A stretch of DNA of 35,037 bases from positions 1 through 35,037 of the forward strand of contig JACCRF010000002.1 in the NCBI GenBank assembly GCA_013813715.1, read 5' to 3'. Shown piece after piece: positions 25,828 through 33,484 of this stretch. Origin of the DNA: Gemmatimonadaceae bacterium (GTDB taxonomy: Bacteria > Gemmatimonadota > Gemmatimonadetes > Gemmatimonadales > Gemmatimonadaceae). Position 1 is the first letter of the stretch. Each line of letters opens with the position of its first letter. The position numbers were made by a program, and so were the translations under genes. The notes below the pieces were generated by a model. That model saw only the letters and a program-made list of their open reading frames with translations, was not told the origin of the DNA and ran no database searches.

Positions 25828-27867
25828 CTAGAACCCGATCGGCCCCCATCGGAATATCTTCCACGGATCGGCGCGCAACGGTGCTGGCTCGGTACCCTCG
25901 ACGAAATACTCGGTGTACCGGCGGTCGGTGGGAGTGTCGGCAGTCGCAAGCTGCCCAGTGACGCGATCCAGCTCGCCGCTTATCACGCCAATCGGCGGCG
26001 GCCATTGACCTCCTCCGCGCGGGAGCGAGCTGCCCGCTCCACTATTGTAGTACCGCGCCATCATCTTCCCCCAGACGGGCGCGGCGAGGGAGCCGCCGGC
26101 GGCTCCGGGCGTGATCGTCTTCGGCTTGTCGAACCCCAGCCACACACCAGCGACGACATCCGGTGTCAGCCCGATAAACCATACGTCGGTATTGTCGTTC
26201 GTCGTACCGGTCTTGCCCGCGACCGGGATGGACGTCGGAAGGTAGCGCCGAATCGACGATGCAGTTCCCCGCTCGACGACGTCGCGCATCATGTCGCGCA
26301 CCACAAACGCCGCCCTTGGATCGAGCGCTGGAGGCAGCGAGCGGATGGGCGCCGTGTACACCACCTTACCGGTTCGATCCTCGATGCGGTGGATGAACCG
26401 GGGCTCGACCGGCGTTCCGAGCGTCGCGAAAGTGGTGTACGCGGCGATCATGTCCAGCGGCTGCACCACCGATGCTCCGATTGCGCTCGACGGATACGGC
26501 GCGATCGGCGACTGGATGCCCATTCGCTTCGCAAGCGCGATGACTGAATCCATTCCTACCTGTAGCGCGATCTGAACGGCGACGACGTTGCGTGACTTCC
26601 AGAGTGCCTCGCGCAACGTAATTGCCCCGAGGTATTCGTTATCCGAGTTATCCGGCCGATATGTCGTCCCGTTCGGCATTGGGATGGAGATCGCGGTATC
26701 CCCGACGATCGCGTTAGGCGGAATGCTGTCGGCAATCGCTGCTGCATATACGATCGGCTTGAAGGACGAGCCCGGCTGGCGGAGTCCGTCCACGGCACGG
26801 TCGAACTGCGATGCCTTGTAGTCACGGCCGCCAACCAGGGCGCGGACGTCGCCGGTCGTCGGGTCCATCGCCACTACGAGCCCCTGCAAATAGTCGGAGT
26901 GGTTTCCGTTCGTGGCGGCCCTCGGATGCCGATACCCCGCGCGCGCTTCCACCTCGGCTGCGCCCTCCGCCAGCGAGCCGACCGCCGCCTCGTGCATCGC
27001 CGGATCCAGCGCTGTGAAAACACGGAATCCGCCCTGATTGATCTGGATTCCGGCGCGCCTGGCCTGAATCTGGACGACGTCCACAAAGTACGGCGCCGAT
27101 GCCGACATGCCATAGTTCGGCACCGTGACGAGCTGGGCCGAGCGCGCGGCCCTCGATTGCGCAGCCGTGATGAACCCCTGCTGCGCCATGAGGGCGAGTA
27201 CGGTGTTGCGCCGCTCCTTCACTCGCGCCGGAAATTTCACCGGCTCGAATATTTCCGGGCCCTTTGGCATCGCCGCAAGCGTGGCTGCTTCTGCGATCGA
27301 CAGTTTCGATGCGCTCTTGCCGAAATACCGGCGCGCAGCGGTTTCGATTCCGTAGTAACCGTGCGCGAAGCCGATCTGGTTGAGGTAAGCCTCCAGTATC
27401 TGCTGCTTGCTGTAGCGCTTCTCCATCTCGCGAGCCGCCGCCTGCTCACGCAGTTTGCGGCCCAGACTGGGGTCGCCGCGATCGATGATGCCGGGATGCA
27501 TGTTGCCGACGAGCTGCTGAGTGATCGTGCTCGCGCCGCGACGGTCGCCGAGTATGTTATCCTTGATGGCGCCGGCGATGCCGACCATGTCCACACCGTC
27601 ATGCTGGTAGAAGCGTTGGTCCTCGACGGCGACGAACGCCTGGGGCACGTACTTCGGCAGCGCACCGATCGCCACGCTCGTCCGCAGCTCCCTTCCTATC
27701 TCCGCGATCAGCGATCCGTCCCGCGCGAGGATCTGTGACGACTGCGGCTGAGAGATTATCTGCCAGGGCTCTGCGCGGCTGCGCGACTGGGCTGCGGCGA
27801 CTCCGCCCAGGAGAAAAACGATCGACATCGCGAGCCGTGCCAACTGTTGCCCGCGCCACCTGCGCAT
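25828..27867 (-). CDS. Class A penicillin-binding protein (PBP1A family)
   Basis: 679 residues from ATG 27867. N-terminal membrane anchor (ARLAMSIVFLLGGVAAAQ), glycosyltransferase 51 domain with catalytic Glu82 in AVEDQRFYQHDGVD, GASTITQQL, and the second acidic helix region KRYSKQQILEAYLNQI, then a transpeptidase domain with SSFK (Ser367, Lys370), SRN (425-427) and KTGT (552-555). It polymerises and cross-links peptidoglycan in the periplasm. An ATG at 27888 is also in frame but overlaps the nadE start. The gap to nadE is only 15 bp, so each gene's promoter must lie inside the other coding region. The length is in the normal range for the family, slightly short. Confidence 0.95.
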   Translation of the reverse strand: MRRWRGQQLARLAMSIVFLLGGVAAAQSRSRAEPWQIISQPQSSQILARDGSLIAEIGRELRTSVAIGALPKYVPQAFVAVEDQRFYQHDGVDMVGIAGAIKDNILGDRRGASTITQQLVGNMHPGIIDRGDPSLGRKLREQAAAREMEKRYSKQQILEAYLNQIGFAHGYYGIETAARRYFGKSASKLSIAEAATLAAMPKGPEIFEPVKFPARVKERRNTVLALMAQQGFITAAQSRAARSAQLVTVPNYGMSASAPYFVDVVQIQARRAGIQINQGGFRVFTALDPAMHEAAVGSLAEGAAEVEARAGYRHPRAATNGNHSDYLQGLVVAMDPTTGDVRALVGGRDYKASQFDRAVDGLRQPGSSFKPIVYAAAIADSIPPNAIVGDTAISIPMPNGTTYRPDNSDNEYLGAITLREALWKSRNVVAVQIALQVGMDSVIALAKRMGIQSPIAPYPSSAIGASVVQPLDMIAAYTTFATLGTPVEPRFIHRIEDRTGKVVYTAPIRSLPPALDPRAAFVVRDMMRDVVERGTASSIRRYLPTSIPVAGKTGTTNDNTDVWFIGLTPDVVAGVWLGFDKPKTITPGAAGGSLAAPVWGKMMARYYNSGAGSSLPRGGGQWPPPIGVISGELDRVTGQLATADTPTDRRYTEYFVEGTEPAPLRADPWKIFRWGPIGF

Positions 27868-27882
27868 GGCAACTTCATTGTA

Positions 27883-29781
27883 ATGCATCAATCCGTGCAC
27901 CTGGCAATCGTACAGTTCAAGCCGCTGAAGGGCGACTACACGAGCAACATCGAGAGGATCGGCGGGATATTCGCCCAACTCGATGCCCTCTCGCCGCGGC
28001 CCCAGGTCGCGTTCCTGCCCGAGACCGCCGTCAGCGGCTACTTCCTCGAGGGCGGAGTGCGCGACCAGGCCGTAACCGCCGGAACACTCGTCCGCGACCT
28101 CGACGCGCAATTCCGCGCCGCCGTCCCGTCAGCTGAGCCGATGGACGTCGGGCTCGGGTTCTACGAGATCTGGAACAATTCAATCTATAATAGTGCGCTC
28201 TATGTGACGCTGGGAGGCGAATCGCCGGCAGTGCGGCACGTGCACCGCAAGGTTTTCCTGCCGACGTACGGTCTGTTCGATGAAGAGCGGTTCGTCGACC
28301 GCGGCTTCGAAATCCGGGCGTTCGACACGAGCTGGGGGCGAGCCGCGATGCTCATCTGCGAGGATGCGTGGCACAGTCTCTCGGGGACGATCGCCGCGCT
28401 GGATGGCGCACAGATAATCTTCATCGCCTCTGCATCGCCGGCCCGCGGGCTCTTTCCGCGCAACGACGATCACGCAGGACCGGCGAGTCTCGAGCGGTGG
28501 GAGCGGCTCGCTCGCGACATCGCGTCCGAGCATGGCGTGTTCACCGCACTCGTTCAGCTCGTCGGCGTTGAAGGCGGGAAGACATTCTCCGGCGGTTCGG
28601 TCGTCGCCGGCCCCAGGGGCGACGTGAAGTTGCGCGCGCCGCTGTGGGACGAGTCCATCGCGACCGTCACGCTCGACACTTCGGAGCTGACGCGAGCGCG
28701 AGTGGAGATACCGCTGCTTACCGATCTTCAGACGATGCTTCCCCACCTCGTGCGCACGATCGGAAAGATCCAGGTGAACGAAACGATGCCGCTCACATTC
28801 GATCCCCCGTCGAGCAATGGCGCTTCGCCCGTCGGCATTACCTCCGGCCAGCCTTCCCGGTCCAACCGGACAGGCTCTTCCGCGACGCCGCCTGCCGGCG
28901 CCGGCCCCGCGTCGCGCACCGCTGCTGCCGACATAGCGGTGGTCGCCGCACCGGCGTCGGTGATGGGCCCGCCTACTCTCGACATCGATCCCTCACTCAC
29001 CGCCGACTGGCTGGTCTCGTTCCTGAGAGAGGAAATGCGTCTCCGCGGATTCGCAAAGGGCGTCGTCGGAATCTCCGGCGGTGTGGATTCGGCGGTTACC
29101 GCGCACCTTGCCACCCGCGCGCTCGGTGCCGCGAACGTCATCGGGGTGAGGCTTCCGTATCGGACCTCGAACCCCGATTCCCTCGCGCACGCGCAGCTCG
29201 TGCTCGATCAGCTGGGGATCGAGGGCCGGACGGTGGATATCTCGCCGGCGGTGGATGGATACCTGGCCGGTGAGCCGGATGCCGATGCCGCCAGACGCGG
29301 CAACGTGATGGCCCGTGTGCGTATGATCGCGCTCTTCGACCTTTCCGCGAGATATCGCGCTCTACCCATGGGAACTGGCAACAAGACCGAACGGCTGCTG
29401 GGCTACTTCACCTGGCACGCCGATGATTCACCGCCGATCAATCCGCTTGGCGATCTTTTCAAGACACAGGTGTGGAGCCTCGCCCGGCACCTCGGAGTGC
29501 CGCTGGAGATCATCGACAAGCCGGCTTCCGCCGATCTGATCGAGGGTCAGACCGACGAGGGCGACTTCGGCATCAGCTACGCCCGCGCTGACGCGATTTT
29601 GAACTGGCTCGTGAACGGATACGCGCCGGATGATGTCGCCGCCCACGGATTCACGAAGGAAGAGATCGATTCGGTTCACAAGCGTCTATCCGGAACTCAT
29701 TGGAAGCGGCGGCTGCCGACGGTTGCGATGGTGAGCCACAGCGCGATCGGGGAAACCTACCTGAGGCCGGTGGACTACTGA
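27883..29781 (+). CDS. nadE: Glutamine-dependent NAD+ synthetase (NadE)
   Basis: 632 residues, two-domain form. The N-terminal nitrilase-type amidase has the Glu-Lys-Cys triad Glu47 (LPETAVSGYF), Lys123 (HRKVFLPTYG) and Cys159 (LICEDAWH), releasing ammonia from glutamine. A ~55-residue Ser/Pro/Ala-rich linker (about 308-362) joins the C-terminal synthetase with the ATP P-loop SGGVDS at 398-403, GTGNKTER and the ADLIEGQTDEGDFGISY segment. It converts nicotinic acid adenine dinucleotide to NAD+. The ATG at 27883 was chosen; TTG 27847 would add 12 non-conserved-looking residues and overlap the PBP gene. No Shine-Dalgarno is visible. Confidence 0.95.
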   Translation: MHQSVHLAIVQFKPLKGDYTSNIERIGGIFAQLDALSPRPQVAFLPETAVSGYFLEGGVRDQAVTAGTLVRDLDAQFRAAVPSAEPMDVGLGFYEIWNNSIYNSALYVTLGGESPAVRHVHRKVFLPTYGLFDEERFVDRGFEIRAFDTSWGRAAMLICEDAWHSLSGTIAALDGAQIIFIASASPARGLFPRNDDHAGPASLERWERLARDIASEHGVFTALVQLVGVEGGKTFSGGSVVAGPRGDVKLRAPLWDESIATVTLDTSELTRARVEIPLLTDLQTMLPHLVRTIGKIQVNETMPLTFDPPSSNGASPVGITSGQPSRSNRTGSSATPPAGAGPASRTAAADIAVVAAPASVMGPPTLDIDPSLTADWLVSFLREEMRLRGFAKGVVGISGGVDSAVTAHLATRALGAANVIGVRLPYRTSNPDSLAHAQLVLDQLGIEGRTVDISPAVDGYLAGEPDADAARRGNVMARVRMIALFDLSARYRALPMGTGNKTERLLGYFTWHADDSPPINPLGDLFKTQVWSLARHLGVPLEIIDKPASADLIEGQTDEGDFGISYARADAILNWLVNGYAPDDVAAHGFTKEEIDSVHKRLSGTHWKRRLPTVAMVSHSAIGETYLRPVDY

Positions 29782-29785
29782 CGAG

Positions 29786-30343
29786 TCAATACACGATCCC
29801 ACGCGTGAGCATGCCGATCACGAAATAGAGCACGATCGTCGCGATGATGATCACGATGGTGTAGGTCATCGCCTTGTCCGCGGGAGCCTTCATCATCACC
29901 GGAATTCCGAGGTAAAGCAGGTACAGGCCGTAGAGTCCGCCGATGAGGGCAAGGATCGCGAGCGCGGGCATGAGTCCGAAGATTCCGGCCAGCCACGAGG
30001 GCGTGGAGCAATATGCGGCGAGCTTGATCGCCTGCGGCATGCTCTGCTGAGCACCGAAGTTAGGCGCCAGCGCGTTCGCCACCCAGGCCACGACGAACAC
30101 CGCGATCACCGAAAGTATGTACGTCGCGATCGCCATGCCAAGCGCCGTTCCAACCGGAACCCGGAACATTCCCCCGAATCCAAAGACTGTCATTCCGATG
30201 AACGCCGCAATCGGCCCGATGGCCGCCAGCGGCAGGATGTACTTCGTGAGCAGCTCGCCAGTGTCGAGAGGCTCGGCATCGATGACGGGCCATTCGGTCT
30301 TTGGCGACGTGATTATTGCTTTGGCGCGAGCGACGGTGTTCAT
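29786..30343 (-). CDS. YIP1 family membrane protein
   Basis: 185 residues with about five hydrophobic helices (YILPLAAIGPIAAFIGMTVFGFG, ATYILSVIAVFVVAWVANAL, IFGLMPALAILALIGGLYGLYLLYLG, YTIVIIIATIVLYFVIGM). The N-terminus RAKAIITSPKTEWPVID is the typical entry of bacterial YIP1-domain proteins. Inner-membrane location; function unknown. ATG 30343 has GGAGG 6 nt upstream. Ends 5 bp from the convergent nadE stop. The 266-bp gap upstream (30344-30609) holds only the heptamer repeat. Confidence 0.88.
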   Translation of the reverse strand: MNTVARAKAIITSPKTEWPVIDAEPLDTGELLTKYILPLAAIGPIAAFIGMTVFGFGGMFRVPVGTALGMAIATYILSVIAVFVVAWVANALAPNFGAQQSMPQAIKLAAYCSTPSWLAGIFGLMPALAILALIGGLYGLYLLYLGIPVMMKAPADKAMTYTIVIIIATIVLYFVIGMLTRGIVY

Positions 30344-30519
30344 GCACTGCCTCCAGACGAGAGTGGGCTGCGGAACCGCGCGCCAATAGTAACGCGTAGT
30401 TTCGCATTAAGCGATCAGTAGTATGGAACCGCAGCGGCGACCGACACGCCGGAGGCTGACGGCTTGGCAGCTAACGCCTGAGCGCGCCACAGCGCAGCGA
30501 CAGATCCGTCGTTCTGGTC

Positions 30520-30566
30520 TAGCCGGTAGCCGTGAGCGCCTTTTGTAGCCGGCGGCCGGTAGCCGG
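30520..30566. repeat. Interrupted heptamer repeat, TAGCCGG type
   Basis: TAGCCGG, TAGCCGT, GAGCGCC, a 5-nt break (TTTTG), TAGCCGG, CGGCCGG, TAGCCGG. It lies in the 266-bp intergenic region between the lipoprotein and YIP1 genes, where I see no gene. Confidence 0.55.
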
Positions 30567-30609
30567 GTAGTTCTCCGTTCCGTCCTTGAATGACCTCACG
30601 TACGCGACA

Positions 30610-31053
30610 TTACTTTGCCACGCAGGAGCCCCCCACCGCCTCGACTGCCGGTGGCACTCTGAACTCGCAGGTCGACACGAGCTGGTGCTTCGCATTGTAG
30701 GCTCGCTCGGCGACGGCAATCTCGTCCAGCTTGCGGAAGAGCGCAGCTGAATCCGTCGTTTTCGCGCAGTACGGGAGGTAGTATCGCGGGCCGCCGCATG
30801 GGCGCGATCCCACGGGGGCAGTGCGACAGCTCGCCGATGACTCGCAGCCCGCGACTTTCGCCAGTGTCTTCACCTGCTGCTCGAGACGCTCGACGGCCGC
30901 CCAGTCCGATTGCTGAGTTCCGGTCAGATCGGTGTTCGAGCCGGGTGGTGTGGCCGCTGGCGGCTGTTCGCTCGAGACGGGCCCTTGAGCGCACGCCACC
31001 GCAAGCAGCGCCGAGAAAATCAGCAGACCAACGGTAGTCCTCTCTCGATACAT
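30610..31053 (-). CDS. Small lipoprotein with cysteine-rich domain, unknown function
   Basis: 147 residues. ATG 31053 has GGAGG 5 nt upstream. Signal peptide with lipobox LLAVAC gives a lipid anchor at residue 21. A Pro/Ser/Thr linker and a helical segment (AAVERLEQQVKTLAKVA) lead into a domain with six further cysteines (CESSASC, CGGPRYYLPYC, STCEFR, GSCVAK), which may form disulphides in the periplasm. No named family recognised. Divergent from the E1 fusion gene with 135 bp between them. Confidence 0.78.
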   Translation of the reverse strand: MYRERTTVGLLIFSALLAVACAQGPVSSEQPPAATPPGSNTDLTGTQQSDWAAVERLEQQVKTLAKVAGCESSASCRTAPVGSRPCGGPRYYLPYCAKTTDSAALFRKLDEIAVAERAYNAKHQLVSTCEFRVPPAVEAVGGSCVAK

Positions 31054-31188
31054 GGAAACCTCCGATGTGAATTCCGTGGAACGAAACGTGACAAGAAACG
31101 AGCCACCCGGGCAGGTGCACGGGCGCCATAGACCGTTCAGGCAGCCGAAGACTATCTTTTACCGGCTGAACCCCCAATAGATCACCAG

Positions 31189-33309
31189 ATGGCAACCAGA
31201 ACCCTTTCCGATCGCACGACTCCGGGGCCCGCAGCCCACGAATTGCCGACGAAAGCGCTTGTCGGCGCCTACCGCAACATGCTCATGTCGCGGCGGCTGG
31301 ATGACAAGGAAGTGCAGCTCAAGCGCCAGAACAAGATCTTTTTCCAGATCTCTGGCGCCGGCCATGAAGCGATACTCACGGCGACTGCGATGGTGATGCG
31401 CTCAGGGTATGACTGGTTCTACACCTACTACCGGGACCGCGCTCTCTGCCTCGAGCTCGGCGTGACACCCGCCGAAATGCTCTACGAGGCGGTCGGCGCG
31501 GCGAAGGATCCGGCATCGGGTGGGCGTCAGATGCCGAGTCATTGGGGCCACAAGGATTACAACATCGTTTCCGCGTCGTCGCCCACCGGCACGCAGTTCC
31601 TCCAAGCGGTCGGCTCGGCCGAAGCCACGCTTCGGGCAAAGCTGCTCGGCATCACCGAAGGGTTCCGGGAGGACGAGGTGGTGCTCGTGACGACGGGCGA
31701 AGGCACGACAAGCGAGGGCGAGTTCTGGGAATCACTCAACACCGCGGCCAACCTCAAGCTTCCGGTCGTGTACCTGGTCGAGGACAACGGTTATGCGATC
31801 TCCGTCCCCGTCGAGGTGAGCACGGCCGGCGGATCCATCTCGAAGCTGGTGCGCTCGTTCCCCAACGTCCACGTCGACGAGGTCGACGGGTGCGATTTGA
31901 TCGCCAGCCATGCGGCGATGTCACGCGCCGTCCAATACGCGCGCGACAGGAAGGGGCCGGCCCTCGTCCACGCCAGGGTCATCCGCCCCTACTCGCATTC
32001 GCTTTCGGACGACGAGACGATGTACCGCCCGGCCGAGGAGCGCGAGGCCGATGCCGCGAGAGATCCGATTGCCCTGTTCCCGAAATGGCTCATCGCTGAA
32101 GGGCATGCCACCGACGACGAGATCAAAGGAATTCAGGAAGAGGTGGATGCAGTCGTTCTCGCCGCTACGGACGACGCGCTGGCGCAACCACAGCCCGGCG
32201 AAGACACAGTGTACTACGGTGTCTATTCGCCCGACGTCGATCCGGCGAGCGAGCAGTTCGACACTGAAGACGACCCCAGATTCACCGGAGATCCGACGAC
32301 GATGGTGGATCTGCTCAACGCTTGCATGAAGGATGAGATGCGGCGTGACGGCAAGATTCTCATGTTCGGCGAGGACGTCGCCGATGTGTCGCGCGAAGAA
32401 CACCTGGGCAAGGTCAAGGGGAAAGGCGGCGTCTTCAAGGTGACGTGGGGGCTTCAGAAGGAGTTCGGAGGCGCCCGCGTCTACAACACTCCCCTTGCGG
32501 AAGCCAACATCGTAGGCCGTGCGATCGGCCTCGCGATCCGCGGGTTCAAACCGGTGGTGGAAGTCCAGTTCTTCGATTACATCTGGCCCGCATACATGCA
32601 GCTCCGCGACGAGCTGGCGACAATGCGGTGGAGGTCGAACAACGCATTCGCCGCGCCGGTGGTGGTGCGCACTACGTACGGGGGCTACATCCGCGGCGCG
32701 ATCTATCACTCACAGACGGGCGCGTCGCTGTTCACCCATTGTCCCGGGCTTCGAGTTGTCTGTCCGGCGACCGCGCTCGACGCCAACGGATTGCTCCGCA
32801 CCGCCATTCGATGCGATGATCCCGTGATATTCCTCGAGCACAAGCACCTCTACCGGCAGACGTACAACAAGAGCCCGAACCCCGGTCCGAATTTCATGAT
32901 TCCGTTTGGCAAGGCGAAAATCGTTCGCGGGGGAACGGACGTCACGCTGGTAACGTACGGCGCGACTCTACAGCGCGCGCTCAGCGCGGCGAACGCTGTG
33001 CAGGAAGAAGGCATCTCCGTCGAGGTGATCGATCTGCGTACGCTTTCGCCGTGGGACAGGGAGGCGGTGTTCGACTCGGTGAAGAAGACTTCGCGGGCAA
33101 TCGTCGCCTATGAGGACTCGATCTCGTGGGGCTACGGCGCTGAGATAGCGGCGGAGATCGCCGACGGCTGCTTCGCCTGGCTCGATGCGCCGGTGAAGCG
33201 GGTGGCGTCGACCGATACCTTCGTTGGATACGCGCCTCAACTCGAGGATGCAATTCTGCCGCAGGTCGAGGATTTCAAGGCGGCGTACCGGGAGATCGCG
33301 AAGTACTAG
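31189..33309 (+). CDS. Fused alpha/beta E1 component of branched-chain or other 2-oxoacid dehydrogenase
   Basis: 706 residues combining both E1 subunits of a thiamine diphosphate-dependent dehydrogenase. Residues ~20-350 are E1 alpha: [26 protein letters not shown], and the ThDP motif [12 protein letters not shown]...DNGYAIS (170-203). Residues ~385-706 are E1 beta: [61 protein letters not shown], and [12 protein letters not shown]. It decarboxylates a 2-oxoacid and passes the acyl group to the lipoyl domain of E2. Branched-chain 2-oxoacids are the best guess from the alpha part; pyruvate is possible. E2 and E3 genes are not in the window. No good Shine-Dalgarno precedes the ATG. Confidence 0.93.
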   Translation: MATRTLSDRTTPGPAAHELPTKALVGAYRNMLMSRRLDDKEVQLKRQNKIFFQISGAGHEAILTATAMVMRSGYDWFYTYYRDRALCLELGVTPAEMLYEAVGAAKDPASGGRQMPSHWGHKDYNIVSASSPTGTQFLQAVGSAEATLRAKLLGITEGFREDEVVLVTTGEGTTSEGEFWESLNTAANLKLPVVYLVEDNGYAISVPVEVSTAGGSISKLVRSFPNVHVDEVDGCDLIASHAAMSRAVQYARDRKGPALVHARVIRPYSHSLSDDETMYRPAEEREADAARDPIALFPKWLIAEGHATDDEIKGIQEEVDAVVLAATDDALAQPQPGEDTVYYGVYSPDVDPASEQFDTEDDPRFTGDPTTMVDLLNACMKDEMRRDGKILMFGEDVADVSREEHLGKVKGKGGVFKVTWGLQKEFGGARVYNTPLAEANIVGRAIGLAIRGFKPVVEVQFFDYIWPAYMQLRDELATMRWRSNNAFAAPVVVRTTYGGYIRGAIYHSQTGASLFTHCPGLRVVCPATALDANGLLRTAIRCDDPVIFLEHKHLYRQTYNKSPNPGPNFMIPFGKAKIVRGGTDVTLVTYGATLQRALSAANAVQEEGISVEVIDLRTLSPWDREAVFDSVKKTSRAIVAYEDSISWGYGAEIAAEIADGCFAWLDAPVKRVASTDTFVGYAPQLEDAILPQVEDFKAAYREIAKY

Positions 33310-33415
33310 CGGAATCGGCTGCTCTGCTAACGGGGGAGATGGAGCCGGTTCCGTCGGCCAGGCGTCCAGCTCCTAAGTTGGCGGATGTGAAATCCTTCGG
33401 TGCGATGAAATTTGC

Positions 33416-33444
33416 TTGCGCAGAGGGACCAACAAAGCTACATC
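33416..33444 (+). promoter_or_regulatory. Possible promoter of the OmpA-family gene
   Basis: TTGCGC (33416-33421), 17-bp spacer, TACATC (33439-33444), about 40 bp upstream of the ATG. Moderate match only. Confidence 0.3.
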
Positions 33445-33484
33445 CATAGCAGGAAAGAACTCCTCACATCCCCCGGGGCCACCC

